From positions 1 to 64,000 of the forward strand of contig JAZSDX010000066.1 of NCBI GenBank assembly GCA_045531405.1: 64,000 bases of DNA. The letters are read 5' to 3'. The translations under genes and the position numbers were made by a program. Positions within the stretch are counted from its first letter, which is position 1. Every line of letters starts with the position of its first letter. Positions 16,824-28,400 of the stretch are shown one piece after another. The DNA is from RGIG4079 sp045531405. GTDB taxonomy: Bacteria; Bacteroidota; Bacteroidia; Bacteroidales; Muribaculaceae. Under the pieces are notes generated by a model. That model made no database searches. It was not told the origin of the DNA and worked only from the letters and a program-made list of their open reading frames with translations.

Positions 16824-18155
16824 TTATTGTTGAATATATTTTTTGCCATTATTTATGTATATTTGTCCTTTTTGAGGTGAACTGATGCGTTGACCGTTGA
16901 GGTTGTAAATGGCGTTATCGATAGTACTGTTGTTAATATCGACCTTTTCAATGCCTGAATATTCACCAATCGGTTTTATGTTAAGCATCTTACCCCAATT
17001 TTCATGAGCTTTGTATGTATCGACCGATGCTTCGGGAACATACAATGTGGTTTCAGTAAACAAACTTAAGTTTTCGCCCCAATATTCAGGTGTTTCTTCG
17101 GCATATAGAATAATCGATTTTAAGCTACCACATTGAACAAATATACCAAACCCAAAATAAGTAATTGTTGATGGCAATATCACTATTTCAAGTGACGACA
17201 TTCCTCTGATTGCTTGACTTGGGATTTGGGTGATACTCTCGGGTATTGTCAATGATTTAATGTTATCTGCTCCATAAAAAGCATATTCGGCTAATTCGGT
17301 TACGTTATTGCCCACAACAAACTCAGTATCAGCCTTGCCACCGGGATAAAGTATTAGTTTAGTTTGCTCTTTATTATATAATATCCCATCAACGGCACTA
17401 AAATAATTATTACCCTCTGCTACGGTATATTGCTCGATATTATAGCAGCAATCAAATGCTTCATTTTCAATTACTTCAACCGATGCGGGGATGTTAATTT
17501 CGGTAAGACCAATAAAATATTCAAAAGCATCATAGTTGATATATTTCAGACCTTCATTCAATACAGCCTTTTTTACGTTGTAATAGCTGGTAGCTGATAT
17601 TCTTAGGGCAAAATTGTCACAAATACCTATAGTATTGTTGGGAAATATCAAAGTTTCAGGTATTTCACCTATATATCCTAATACCCAACCACTTATCAAG
17701 TAAAAACCTTCGGGAGCAGTTTCTTTAAGATTACTCAACCATTTTGTGTTATTGAAAACGGCATGACCAACATAATCAAGTTTTTCGGGAAATCCCTTAA
17801 TTTCTGCCAAATTTTCACATCGAGAGAACGCATAGTTATCAATGTATTTCAACTTGGCAGGAAGAGTTACCGATGTAATTGTAGTGTTATAGGCAAAAGC
17901 TTCGCGATGAATGCGAGTAACGGTATATTCAACATCGTTGATAGTTACTTTTTCGGGGATAACCACTTCGGCAGGAATAGTGCCATGGTTTATTCCTGAG
18001 ATTATTGCTTCACCATCAGCTAATCCCAATCCTTCGTTGGAATATTTTACACCGTTAATTTCAACGTCAGCAGCATTTAGTTGAACAAATGTCAACGCAC
18101 ACAACAACACCATAAGTGCTTTTTTTGACGATTTAATTTTAGATAAAGTTTTCAT
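16824..18155 (-). CDS. BspA-type leucine-rich repeat secreted protein, second copy
   Basis: The protein has 443 residues with an N-terminal hydrophobic export signal ending near VQLNAA. After a short domain (VEINGVKYSNEGLGLADGEA) come irregular LRR_5 repeats such as ITSVTLPAKLKYIDNYAFSRC and IKSLTIPESITQIPSQAI. The end, AIYNLNGQRISSPQKGQIYI, is a T9SS-like tail. The start domain resembles that of the downstream leucine-rich repeat protein (FEVNGIYYNITSE). The genes are 55 bp apart and probably cotranscribed. It is likely a surface protein of unknown ligand. Confidence 0.87.
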   Translation of the reverse strand: MKTLSKIKSSKKALMVLLCALTFVQLNAADVEINGVKYSNEGLGLADGEAIISGINHGTIPAEVVIPEKVTINDVEYTVTRIHREAFAYNTTITSVTLPAKLKYIDNYAFSRCENLAEIKGFPEKLDYVGHAVFNNTKWLSNLKETAPEGFYLISGWVLGYIGEIPETLIFPNNTIGICDNFALRISATSYYNVKKAVLNEGLKYINYDAFEYFIGLTEINIPASVEVIENEAFDCCYNIEQYTVAEGNNYFSAVDGILYNKEQTKLILYPGGKADTEFVVGNNVTELAEYAFYGADNIKSLTIPESITQIPSQAIRGMSSLEIVILPSTITYFGFGIFVQCGSLKSIILYAEETPEYWGENLSLFTETTLYVPEASVDTYKAHENWGKMLNIKPIGEYSGIEKVDINNSTIDNAIYNLNGQRISSPQKGQIYINNGKKYIQQ

Positions 18156-18271
18156 AAGGATGTGGTTTTAATATGAATATATAATTTCAACTCTATTCTA
18201 TTTGATGAGTTATACTAAATTGATTGTACTTAAATTTAGTTATGAGGGAGGATTATCTTTAGAATATCCTT

Positions 18272-19396
18272 CTATTTAATATAGAATGGACTTTCTGTTC
18301 CGGTTCCTCCTGCTCGTAGTTTACCATATTTCCCATTATTATAATCTTGAGTCCACATGCGAGGGAGACACATTAATCCATGTTCATCTTTTACTACATA
18401 GTATCCATAAATATTGCGATTCACAGGAGTGAAGCCTCTCATCTTTACATCCCAACTTGCACTTGTGATAATAACATCAACGACATCACTATCATTGGCT
18501 TTAGCTACTGCAAGAGCTTGAACCTTCATAGAAGCATGCATTGCACCTGTTTTTGGACGCGTTTTTCTCTCGATATTTTCAGGGGTATTAGCTTCACAAG
18601 CTTTTTCCACACCATTAGCATATATTCCACAGAAGTTATATAGAGCACGAATATATGGGTCGCATTGTTCACCGGCGTCTTCAAGCATAACATGTAACGC
18701 ATAAGTTATGATTTGCATTTTACGCATGCGTAATGCTGCGTCCTTTGCTATTGCAAGATCTTCATCATCAAGGAATGCACCATCACCCCCGGCTGAGCAG
18801 AATCTGAAATTTCCATTCTTGTTCATAACCCAGTAGCCAATACCGGCACCCTTACGATTTGTAATAAGAAGTTGTGGATCGTTGGCGTTTATTGCTCCGT
18901 TATTAATATGTACATTCCCTACATTACTTTGCACTATCGTTAGAATTTCGTAATATAAGCGTATGAGGTTTTGGTTTTCGGTCTGTGCTTCATAACTTCC
19001 ATTCCCCATGGAGTTGATTATTTTTGCATTGCTTTTATAGCGTGAGTACATGTCCTCGCGTAAAGATGTGAGGTATTCATCGCTTTCGTCGGCAAGGGTA
19101 TATAGGAAAGTCCTAACATCTTTACCATTATAAGTAGGATTGTTACTCATGGGCCATGGTGCTTGACTTTGTGTAGTTGATGCCGATTCTCCGGCAACCT
19201 CGGCAACCTCGGAGATGTTGCCAACTTCTTCGGAGATATTGCCGATATCTTTGCCTTTATTTTTGGTTGATTCCTTAACTTTCTCCTTTACTTTATTGCC
19301 AAGACCTTTTAACTTTCCAAATTGTGCATAAGTAGGTGTGGGCAAGATTAGTGTCATAACAAGCGACACTACCAATAAAAATGATTTGCGTTTCAT
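18272..19396 (-). CDS. Secreted protein of unknown function
   Basis: The protein has 374 residues. A signal peptide ends at ...LPTPTYA, followed by QFGKLKGLGNKVKEKVKEST, a lysine-rich helix common at the start of exported Bacteroidales proteins. A Gly/Ser/Ala/Glu-rich linker leads to a mixed helical and strand region (about 90-374) that I do not recognise. It contains IGYWVMNKNGNFRFCSAGGD, ALHVMLEDAGEQCDPYIRAL and a C-terminal basic stretch. No catalytic motif or T9SS tail is visible. It lies 66 bp after the DUF1573 gene and 116 bp before the leucine-rich repeat genes on the same strand. Confidence 0.75.
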   Translation of the reverse strand: MKRKSFLLVVSLVMTLILPTPTYAQFGKLKGLGNKVKEKVKESTKNKGKDIGNISEEVGNISEVAEVAGESASTTQSQAPWPMSNNPTYNGKDVRTFLYTLADESDEYLTSLREDMYSRYKSNAKIINSMGNGSYEAQTENQNLIRLYYEILTIVQSNVGNVHINNGAINANDPQLLITNRKGAGIGYWVMNKNGNFRFCSAGGDGAFLDDEDLAIAKDAALRMRKMQIITYALHVMLEDAGEQCDPYIRALYNFCGIYANGVEKACEANTPENIERKTRPKTGAMHASMKVQALAVAKANDSDVVDVIITSASWDVKMRGFTPVNRNIYGYYVVKDEHGLMCLPRMWTQDYNNGKYGKLRAGGTGTESPFYIK

Positions 19397-19462
19397 ATGT
19401 TAAAAATTTAGAGTTAGAATTTTTTATTAAAGTGCTTTTTTAGGTTAGTATAAAGTATTAGC

Positions 19463-19924
19463 TCATTTTGTTTCAATTTGTTCTTGTTCAGATGGCTTTA
19501 ATAATTCGCCACGAATGAAGATGCGAGTATAGGAGCGAGGGTCGTTGCTATATACAGTAATGGATTTGCGGAAATTACCGGTACGTTGCCCTTGACCACG
19601 ATACCCCACAGTTATCACTCCTGAGTCTCCCGGCATAACAGGTTCTTTGGTATATGAGGGGCGAGTGCAACCACAACTGCTCACTGCTTGAATAATCACC
19701 AATGGCTCCTGCCCGGTGTTGGTAAAAATGAATGAATGTAATTTCAATGTATCATTTCCGACTGGTTCAAATCGTCCAAAATCATGTTCTCGCTCGGCAA
19801 ATTCTATTCTCGGCGTTTGTATTGTCAGGTTTTGTAGTGAATCGGGAATATCAATCTTTACCCCTTGTGCAATGGCAAGGAGTGCCCAAAAGTGAAGAAG
19901 AATGAATATGCCCGATTTCATCAT
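19463..19924 (-). CDS. DUF1573 domain exported protein
   Basis: I start it at the ATG at 19924, four bases after the upstream stop codon. Starts at 19936 (8-base overlap) and 19921 are also possible. An N-terminal hydrophobic signal precedes a single DUF1573 domain with the hallmark EREHDFGRF, HSFIFTNTGQEPLVIIQA and SSCGCTRPSY. The domain is an immunoglobulin-like fold found in many exported Bacteroidota proteins; its role is not established. It is tightly linked to the lipoprotein gene before it, which argues for cotranslation. Confidence 0.88.
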   Translation of the reverse strand: MMKSGIFILLHFWALLAIAQGVKIDIPDSLQNLTIQTPRIEFAEREHDFGRFEPVGNDTLKLHSFIFTNTGQEPLVIIQAVSSCGCTRPSYTKEPVMPGDSGVITVGYRGQGQRTGNFRKSITVYSNDPRSYTRIFIRGELLKPSEQEQIETK

Positions 19925-19928
19925 ATTG

Positions 19929-22301
19929 TTATTCAAAATCTTGAGTTGTCGTTATCCCGACAGTATAAGGTTCTCCACTCTTTGTCATATAGGGATAATA
20001 TAAATCTATGTAACCACCTTCAGTGTAGTATTTTTTCTTATCTTCATATTTGCAATAAGGCTTTACTGCAACATTGATGGCATCTAACCCTGAATCAGGT
20101 TTCTTAGGTCTGAGTTCAGATATGAAAGAGGTAATAATCGAATATTTTCCGGCGCGGCATAGTCCGGTGAAGGGTATCTCATATTCACGCTCAAGCACAA
20201 CTCCTGCATCGGAGTGATATAATTTATATTTTAATCCCCATTCTTTAACTCCGGTCACATTTTTGAGTTCTACTATTGTAGAAAAAGCATATTCGGTAAA
20301 ATCTTCCCTTTTTTTTCCTTTAAAATATGCCTCTCCATATTTATCAACGAAATAATTCCAAAGGTCCTCAGAAACTTCTCGTGCATACCATTGGTAGCAC
20401 TTAGGTTGCGAGATGTATGGTACTCCGGGAGTAACAATTATTGAATTGTTACGATATTCAGTAACTAATTTTGTCTCTTTGTCATAGATGCTCGGAACAA
20501 CTTCATAAACACCTTCTTTCTCACTCAAGCCTGCCTCTTTAAGGTTAACGGTAAAGTTATAAGTTTTATCAGCCTGCAATATCTCGTCCATCTTCACCTC
20601 TTGTATGCACTTGCCACTGCCGTTCATTATCGTTCCCTCGTAGATACGCAATGCAGCTCGTTGGTCTTGAGATTCAATCTTGGGGAAGACAAAGAATGTT
20701 TCAAGTTTGCTGAAATTCAATGAGGTATTTATAGCCAATTCGCTTTTAGTTTCATACATTATTTCTCCAGTCCAAGGATTGACATATGGATTTCCGTTCT
20801 CATCTTCCATAGGGACCTCTATTTCCTGGGTTTCCAATGCCGATTTAGTTTTGTCAGTATTTACTTCGGCCTTAAAATTAGATTCAGTAGATTTTTCTTT
20901 AGTGCCAAAATTGAAATCTCCCACGCTACCTGTCCAAGGTCCTACCTTTACTATCCCTTCACCAAAACCACTAAATGAAGCGTAGAGTCCGGCTTTAAAG
21001 TTTTGGCGATCCACTAATAGATAATCTGTAAGAAATTCTGATTCCAAAGAAGCCTTAAATCCCACTTTTCCTTCTATCCCTACTACTCCACCAACTGCTA
21101 AGCTGGAATTCCCCACAAGGATCCCTACACCAATTCTGGCACGGAGCCAAAGGTCGAGAGAACCACCGAAATTGAGATTGGTCCACTTGGAATATGGTTC
21201 CTTCCCGGGAGTGTTTACAATTTTATCGATTTCTCTTTCATGTCCCGCGTCAACAATATATCCGGTTCTATGGGTTTCAGAACGGTATTTGTAGTCTATT
21301 TTACCATATCCCATTATTGTGTATCCGACCGAGACATCAAAACGGAACATCACACCAAATGGAAAAGATGGAATACTGACCACAGGATTGATTGCTTTTA
21401 CTGATTTATTGTCTTTCATTACATCTTTTACTTGTTCGATAGCTTTTTTATATCCCCTTATGGCTTTTACATCTTGTGGGAAACTCGCCAAATTTCTAGT
21501 TGCACCATCGGGATTGTTGCCATATCCTACGAGTATATTAATATCACGTTCGGTGTAAGTGTCATTCCATTCTTCTTTATAATATCTTACAAGATCTTCA
21601 AATTGGTGGACTATAACATACTCTGTTGATTTGTATGTAATATCAACATATATTTGTTGATCTGCCTTTGGGATATCAATAGCTTTACTGAATTTAAATG
21701 TAGTGACATCGGTTTCCCCTCCATCACTACGGGAATTCGGTTCATAAAACGACATATCAACAAATACCGAGTCGTTCTTCCAAAATCCGGGTCGTTTTAT
21801 AGTGGGGCGAGTATTGCGTGCCTCCGGTTCAATGCTGTCGGGCATAAAATCACTTACTCCGGGCATGATATATTCAAAGTCGAGTCGCATCTCCAATGTT
21901 TTGAATACCTCCTCCTTTTCGGCAGGCTCATGTTCTACGCGAATCATTCCACCTCCGCGAGAAACGTATAGAACTTTAGCACAAAGGCCCAGAGGGAACG
22001 TTTGCGAGCAGTGAGCAGCGATATAATTACCCTCTTTGGGTATCCATTTTTCGGGCAGATTATCCATGAACCAGATAACAGAATCGTTTGTCATCGCAAT
22101 ATAATCTTGAGGTTCTCCGTTGAGTGAAGTCACATTGTCGTGGTATTGATATGTAACTTCGCCATAGGGACTACGTTCGGTATAAGGTTCATCCTTGCCT
22201 TTCTGGTCTTCGGTAAGAATAAATTCATCCATGTCTAACATACAAGACGACATCATCATTAATGATAGGATGGTAAACGTATGGGCGATTATTTTCTTCA
22301 T
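19929..22301 (-). CDS. Large lipoprotein of the exported-protein cluster, unknown function
   Basis: The protein has 790 residues from MKKIIAHTFTILSLMMMSSC. The ATG at 22301 is preferred because it places a signal peptide and lipobox (MMSSC) at the N-terminus; the longer frame adds 14 hydrophilic residues. The acidic residues just after the lipid cysteine (MLDMDEFILTED) resemble lipoproteins exported to the surface in this phylum. The body is beta-rich, with a glycine-rich stretch in the middle (GIGVLVGNSSLAVGGVVGIE) that resembles transmembrane strands. I recognise no family. It should sit in the outer membrane and may work with the giant protein and barrel encoded upstream. Confidence 0.75.
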   Translation of the reverse strand: MKKIIAHTFTILSLMMMSSCMLDMDEFILTEDQKGKDEPYTERSPYGEVTYQYHDNVTSLNGEPQDYIAMTNDSVIWFMDNLPEKWIPKEGNYIAAHCSQTFPLGLCAKVLYVSRGGGMIRVEHEPAEKEEVFKTLEMRLDFEYIMPGVSDFMPDSIEPEARNTRPTIKRPGFWKNDSVFVDMSFYEPNSRSDGGETDVTTFKFSKAIDIPKADQQIYVDITYKSTEYVIVHQFEDLVRYYKEEWNDTYTERDINILVGYGNNPDGATRNLASFPQDVKAIRGYKKAIEQVKDVMKDNKSVKAINPVVSIPSFPFGVMFRFDVSVGYTIMGYGKIDYKYRSETHRTGYIVDAGHEREIDKIVNTPGKEPYSKWTNLNFGGSLDLWLRARIGVGILVGNSSLAVGGVVGIEGKVGFKASLESEFLTDYLLVDRQNFKAGLYASFSGFGEGIVKVGPWTGSVGDFNFGTKEKSTESNFKAEVNTDKTKSALETQEIEVPMEDENGNPYVNPWTGEIMYETKSELAINTSLNFSKLETFFVFPKIESQDQRAALRIYEGTIMNGSGKCIQEVKMDEILQADKTYNFTVNLKEAGLSEKEGVYEVVPSIYDKETKLVTEYRNNSIIVTPGVPYISQPKCYQWYAREVSEDLWNYFVDKYGEAYFKGKKREDFTEYAFSTIVELKNVTGVKEWGLKYKLYHSDAGVVLEREYEIPFTGLCRAGKYSIITSFISELRPKKPDSGLDAINVAVKPYCKYEDKKKYYTEGGYIDLYYPYMTKSGEPYTVGITTTQDFE

Positions 22302-22344
22302 ATCTGGTTGTTGATTATGATTACTATTTATAAATTTAAGCAAG

Positions 22345-23046
22345 TTATTGCCCGATTGTTAATTCTAATGGAGCGGAAGGAGTGCCGTGAGTCTCTCCAT
22401 CGAAAGGAATGTATAAGGATAAATAATTAAACATCAGTTTCTCCTTGTCGTAGCAAGCAAAACGCACCAGCTCGGGGCGTGTAGGTTCGTCATCTCCCCA
22501 TTCATAGCGCCCGTAGATGCGTATTCGCACTATTTTTGTGTCTTTTAATTCAATAACTTCTCCGATGCCACGTAAATTACCTCCAACGAAGGCTCCGATT
22601 GTCTGCGTTTCTGGGTTCAACGGCTCACCATCTATCGATGCTGTGACATAAACTACCATATCGTTAGAAAAGTTATATATATTTATCTCCCATGGTGCCA
22701 TAACATAAACCTGACAGAAAGCCATTTTCTCATTCATTACAGAAGTTGCGCTTATGACCGTTTCTCCTTCGCCGGCAGCTATAATTGTGTCATTATGGAT
22801 ATATGCAATATCTTCGTTGGCCGAACGGAAGAACACTTCGCGATTACTTACAGAATCGGGAGTGAACAGAGGTTGCAAAACTATTGAGTCACCCTCTATT
22901 ACGTAGATCGTATCATGATCCAATTTCATATCATAGACCATTTGTACTTCCTCATCAAATTCCATATCAATGAGCCCACATGAGGTAATGAACGATGTCA
23001 ATACCATGATATATGAGAATGCTGTTAAATGTCTAAGTTTCTTCAT
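22345..23046 (-). CDS. Lipoprotein with Ig-like domain and AFVxGxxRGxG module
   Basis: The protein has 233 residues. The signal ends at the lipobox TSFITSC, so it is lipid-anchored. Residues about 40-115 look like a bacterial Ig-like (BIG_2) domain: YVIEGDSIVLQPLFTPDSV and AAGEGETVISATS. Residues about 130-233 carry TIGAFVGGNLRGIGEV, a module also found twice in the T9SS-tailed 954-residue protein at the head of this cluster. The shared module suggests a common structural role or ligand. It lies 55 bp after the fibronectin-type gene and 43 bp before the large lipoprotein gene. Confidence 0.78.
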   Translation of the reverse strand: MKKLRHLTAFSYIMVLTSFITSCGLIDMEFDEEVQMVYDMKLDHDTIYVIEGDSIVLQPLFTPDSVSNREVFFRSANEDIAYIHNDTIIAAGEGETVISATSVMNEKMAFCQVYVMAPWEINIYNFSNDMVVYVTASIDGEPLNPETQTIGAFVGGNLRGIGEVIELKDTKIVRIRIYGRYEWGDDEPTRPELVRFACYDKEKLMFNYLSLYIPFDGETHGTPSAPLELTIGQ

Positions 23047-23101
23047 TATAACTATAAATTATCAATTTGAGCTTCGCTGAGTTATACCTCGGGAGGTTGC
23101 G

Positions 23102-25483
23102 TTACTTGCGACTTGTATCTTCTTCTTTTATTTCAGGTGCAGTTACTACGATGATGTTTGAGTCGGTTGTAGCTCTGCCATCTTTATATCTGATTCTTAC
23201 AAAATATTCTGCCGATTCTCCGGGCGAAAGCAAATTATCTTGGAACATCAACTCATCGGAGCTAACCGACATCAAGAATTTGTGTCGTTTATCTTTCGGG
23301 CCCTTACGATAGACACAGAAATACCATTCACCCTTATATGGTAAATTTTTGTTGGTTTCCCATGCTATCTTGGTCTTCTTGTTTTTCTCATCATATACAC
23401 CTACCAACTTAATGGGCCATTCAAAGATACGTTCACCTTCAAAACGTGTTGAATAAACAAGGCTCAATCCACTGGATATACCAGCATAGGAGAATGACTC
23501 CATCGCATATTCATAGCGAGTGCGACGTGCATACTCTGGAACATCCATTATATTCACAATATTACCTGCTTGGCGCAACGAATCACCGTCAAAGACTCTG
23601 ATTACTTTCCACTCTTTTGCTCCTGCAAGTTTACGCATCAATACATGATGAGAAATTTGTTGTTCGTTGCTACATACCCATCTCATGTTTATACCTTTTA
23701 TTTGGTCAACCCATGCCGAATCGATATGAGCCACAGCAGGTTTAAGCATACTTGGACGTATCACTTGTAGTGGGGTAGTGTATGCACCCTCGTTTGTGGC
23801 ATAGTCGATTGCACGCACCTTATAGTAGATGTATTTTTGATTGACATCTACAGCCAATGTATCAATAAAAATGGTATCACGCAATAATTCATTTCCGGGG
23901 ATATTACGCAACATAAACTCATGAGTGGTATCATTGGCAAATGCCACTTCATAATAGTCAATGTCGTAAGACGGTGCACTCCATGAAAGTTTAACAGCAC
24001 CGGCTTTATTGTCTAATATTTCATAACGGAAATTAGCCGGAGCATCGGGAGCCTTCAAGTCGGTAACACGCAGGATGTGTGTCATCGAATAACTGACATT
24101 TTGAGCCGAGTCGTAGGCTGCCACAGTAACTTGACTGGAGGTGATATCTGAAACATTGACAGTCCACACCGTGTCGGTTGTAGGTATTAATTCGGGAGTC
24201 AACTCAATCCACTCGGCTTTGCGATCATCGCGAGTGCGTTGATAGTAAAGAATTTTATAACCGATAAAGTCGGCTTCAATGGTATCTTTGTAGAAGTGAA
24301 AATCGGCATATACATCTTTGGATAAATCGTCGGGATTGCGACGGTCGATAACAATTGATTTCAACTTGGGTGGGCGAGGGGCTTCCAAGTCGGGCATCGA
24401 GGCAACATGATAGTTTTTGGCTACAATCAAATCACCATAAGTGTCATATCCCGATATGCGATATTCATAAGTGCCGGGACGCACATTGTCATTAATGAAG
24501 TTATCTAAATTTTCATCATGTATGTCACGCATCATTATGAACGGGTTATTGTTTATTTTGGTCCAATTCTTTTCACCCATTCCACGGCGATGAATGTCAA
24601 ATGACGAGAAACGATCGGTTGGTTCCCACCAGATGCGCAGTTGGTTGATGCCCACTACTGAGTCGCCCATAACAGCTTCGTAGGGTTGGGGAACATATGG
24701 CTTGTTTTCTATTTCATCAATATATCCCACTCGGAATTGTAAATTATTGGTAGAGTCAAATTCCGCAGGACGCACAATGTAACGGTATTTTTCACCCTTT
24801 TTGACTTTCTTATCCACAAAACGCATTGCCAAATTTTCTGCCACATCTCTGCGCCACTCACTTGCCAACACTGCCATACCGAAACGGAACTGTTGGTCGT
24901 TATACACATCGAGCAAAGCACCCATCTCGCCTGTGCCGTGGCGTGACTGGTCTTGGGTAAAACCTCCCTCGCTGTAAAGTGTTCCCATGGCTATCGTCGC
25001 CACCGAGTCGTTTTCGGGATATAATGCACGCCATTGTTCTAATGTAGCAGGCTTTAATCGATAGGCAAGAGTGTCAATGCTGAGCTGAAAATCCGTCTTT
25101 TTGCCGTCGGGTATAGGCATGCGATAGATATTTACCCCCACAGCATTGAGATATTGCCAACTCACATAGTCGTCGGGTGCCCACCGAAGGACAATACTGT
25201 CGCCGTAGGTGCGAGCAAGCAGATGAATCACACTTTCGTAATTGTGTTGCTCGGGATTTGTTTTATTGAATTCGGCAGTGTCGCGCACCTCTCCCGGCAG
25301 ATATTCATGAGTACTGTCGGGTTGCCACACATATCCGGTATCTTCTTCAGCAATGTCCTCAGGATTGATAAGCCCGGTGTTTATTGCTTGGTCTTCTTCA
25401 GAGAATGCCAACCTATGCGATGCCGCCGAAGCACCCAAGATGCCGGCAATAAATAGGAATATTATATGTCTGCTATTTTTCAT
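23102..25483 (-). CDS. Fibronectin type III-like repeat exported protein
   Basis: The protein has 793 residues. An N-terminal hydrophobic segment (IIFLFIAGILGASAA) serves as export signal. The rest consists of several fibronectin type III-like domains, recognisable from recurring strands such as NQLRIWWEPTDRFSSFDIHR, GAVKLSWSAPSYDIDYYEVA, KGINMRWVCSNEQQISHHVL and TKIAWETNKNLPYKGEWYF. No enzymatic domain or T9SS tail is seen. Such stacks are structural or adhesive. It lies 16 bp downstream of the giant gene, so the two are almost certainly cotranscribed. Confidence 0.78.
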   Translation of the reverse strand: MKNSRHIIFLFIAGILGASAASHRLAFSEEDQAINTGLINPEDIAEEDTGYVWQPDSTHEYLPGEVRDTAEFNKTNPEQHNYESVIHLLARTYGDSIVLRWAPDDYVSWQYLNAVGVNIYRMPIPDGKKTDFQLSIDTLAYRLKPATLEQWRALYPENDSVATIAMGTLYSEGGFTQDQSRHGTGEMGALLDVYNDQQFRFGMAVLASEWRRDVAENLAMRFVDKKVKKGEKYRYIVRPAEFDSTNNLQFRVGYIDEIENKPYVPQPYEAVMGDSVVGINQLRIWWEPTDRFSSFDIHRRGMGEKNWTKINNNPFIMMRDIHDENLDNFINDNVRPGTYEYRISGYDTYGDLIVAKNYHVASMPDLEAPRPPKLKSIVIDRRNPDDLSKDVYADFHFYKDTIEADFIGYKILYYQRTRDDRKAEWIELTPELIPTTDTVWTVNVSDITSSQVTVAAYDSAQNVSYSMTHILRVTDLKAPDAPANFRYEILDNKAGAVKLSWSAPSYDIDYYEVAFANDTTHEFMLRNIPGNELLRDTIFIDTLAVDVNQKYIYYKVRAIDYATNEGAYTTPLQVIRPSMLKPAVAHIDSAWVDQIKGINMRWVCSNEQQISHHVLMRKLAGAKEWKVIRVFDGDSLRQAGNIVNIMDVPEYARRTRYEYAMESFSYAGISSGLSLVYSTRFEGERIFEWPIKLVGVYDEKNKKTKIAWETNKNLPYKGEWYFCVYRKGPKDKRHKFLMSVSSDELMFQDNLLSPGESAEYFVRIRYKDGRATTDSNIIVVTAPEIKEEDTSRK

Positions 25484-25499
25484 ATATTTATTTTATTAT

Positions 25500-28400
25500 C
25501 TAATTATTTTTATACAGATAACTATTTACATTCTTTTTGCTGCTGTTAGACAATACATCCGACGGATTGTTAATTGTGTAGGTGTACCGGGCATTGCGTG
25601 GTCCCATATTCAAATAAGCACGATCACAAACCGTATATTCTGCTTTCTTGAAGTTGTAGGCATTCACGCGGTAAGAGGTAACCTTAATTTGCGTGATATT
25701 GTCCCAACGAGGAATAAAATCGAGATAGCCACCACGAGAGCCATAGGTGTACTGACCTTGGCTGTTCTTTCCGGTGATAACCTGGTTATATTCTATATCG
25801 ACAAGACGATATGGGTAGTTTCCGACAAGTCCCAACAATATATCTTCGCTTCGTTCCTCTTGAGGACGAGACCAAGCTTTGGGCAAATCGTCGTAGCTCG
25901 ACCACATAGTGGCTTGCTTGCGATCCCCCTTATTATTAAATTGCGAACCCCAAAGGATACCCAACTGATAATATGGAACCTCTATACGAACATCTGAGTT
26001 TAGAGCCGATGTTGAAGTAAAATATACTCCTGTATTGGTTTCCATCAATTCCTCAATTCTGTTAGCCGCCCAATTGCTATAGTCACCACCACTTAAAGCC
26101 ATGAAATATTGCAATTCATATCGTAATTTTGAGTCAAATCGGTCCACTGCGCTATATACTGCATAAAGATCTTTGATAAGATATGTAGCACGAGACTTGT
26201 CATCTTTCCCTGACAAATTTAACTTGTATGCACGTTCGCGACCACCGATAGCATAGTTATATCTTGAGTCGGTCATCACCGGAAGTGGATATTGGCAATC
26301 TTTTTTCCACTGGCTGCCATCATATATTGATAGGGATTTAATCTTATCATAAGGCCAAGTTTGACCATAATTATCTTTATAAGCTCCCTCATAAACACCA
26401 CCACGGTCGTGGTAGATAAGCGACTGCGCCGTAGTAGCATTTACCGCCAATCGTTTGTTGGATAGAGTCCAACCACCCACAAGCCCGTAATTACTCATAT
26501 ATGCAATATAGGTGTATGGGTCTTGATAACGCATCGGGTTCACTCCATCGGCTGCCATATATTTTCTGTAGTAAGATAGACCCCTAAGATTATAACCGGG
26601 AAAATCGGTTTTCATTTTCACACTATTCAAACGTATGCCTACAAACGGTTTTTCGTAGTTAACTTGGCTGCCGCGATAACCTGTGTGATAATATCCGTCG
26701 TATGCAGTTAGTTTCCAATCTGCTATGTTGGTTGTTTCGGTAGTAATTACTTTAGTAGGTATTCTTTGGGGTATTCCGCCCGATGGATCTTCTTTAGTTA
26801 CATAAACTGTTTTGGTATTTGACACTACATAGTTTAATTGCAGACGATAGTCAGATTGATCATATACTTTTTTGTCAAATTGTCCACCTGCGACTGTCAA
26901 ATTACAAGTACTATCGGTTACTACCCAATAGGCATCTTTTTCATCTACCAATCTCCAATCGCCACTCATATATTCTTCCAACTTCCAACGTAATTTCCCC
27001 TTTTGGAAAGCTTTTTTGGAAATATCAGAGAAGAATGCAATATTTGGAGCCTTAACGTCGTGAGTGTAAGCCTCAAAATTTTTGTCACATTTCAACTGAT
27101 TGCGATATGAAGGATAGGCTATTGCCACATACTTCTGTAGGTCTTCGGGACAATCCTCTAAGCTTTCAGCCGGTTCGGTGCAGAAGAAAAAGTCCTTATA
27201 CTGTTGCCATTGCACATTTTCATATTTTTTCTTGTTTTCGTTCCATTTCAACGGATCAACTTCTTGCCCACGTTCAATCTCCTTAGCCCAACCTACTACA
27301 CGCAGACGATAGTACTTGTTTGGATTAAGTTGTGTCATATTTATTTGATGTTGGAAACGAGCATTCCCTTTGTAATAGAATGCAATACAACGGTCATATT
27401 TGTTCAAGTTTTGGTTAGGATAACTATATTCATATATTAGCACATATTTATTCATATCAAATACAAATGTGCGACTTGCTTGAGCTTTAAGTTGTTCCTT
27501 ATCGCCATTGAAATCGGCAGCCAAACGGTTAAGTTCGGTTTCGTCAAGCACACGGAAGTGTTCCCTTATAGGAGCTTCGGTATCTACAGTAATCGGTATA
27601 TAGAACTTCGGATTAATTGCATTTTTAGATTCCCAACCTTTCGACTTAATGGTATCACCCACAGAACATTCGCCAAACAACTTGAAGTTATCGAGTGCAT
27701 TGCCGTAGAATATGTCGCATCGGTCACCACATTCAAATTCAAACTTGCGATTAATACTTACCAATCCGGCTAATAACTTCAACTTCACGCGTGCTTCACC
27801 GGTGAAGTATGTAGGATTAGGAAGTCCCAATCTTAGTACGCCTCCAATTCCGGCATCAATGATGTCAATCTTTTTCTCCCAGAAACCAAGGTTAATATGT
27901 ATACCAAACTTGGCATATAGGTAGGCATATAACTGCCCTTCGGCATACCAACCGTTGAAGCCCGGTGTAAGTGGCAGATTCATACATTGAGTGTTGCCGA
28001 TTTTGCGAACGCTGACATCAAATCCTGCCAAAGCGCCCATGTCGCCATAGAATAGTCCAAGATTAAAATCAATATATCCCCAAGCCGAAGCACCCATCAT
28101 AACACCTCCATATACCTGTGCTTGGAAATCTTTGAGTGCAGCTGTGCGAGCATTGTTCGCTTTAGTGATGTCGGCACTTTCTACTCCGCTACCTTTGGTA
28201 GAGCCATCAAGGAAATTGCGAATCTTGGCAGGTATCGGAGGCAATTCTCCATTGTTGGGTAATTCATTACCTACACATAGATAGGCATTGGCTCCAACAT
28301 TTACACTCACTATCTTTGACTTGAAGTCAACCAACACAAACTTACAACGCAAATCTTCGTCGGGTTGTCCCAAATAGAGATGCCATTTCACTTTGTCTAA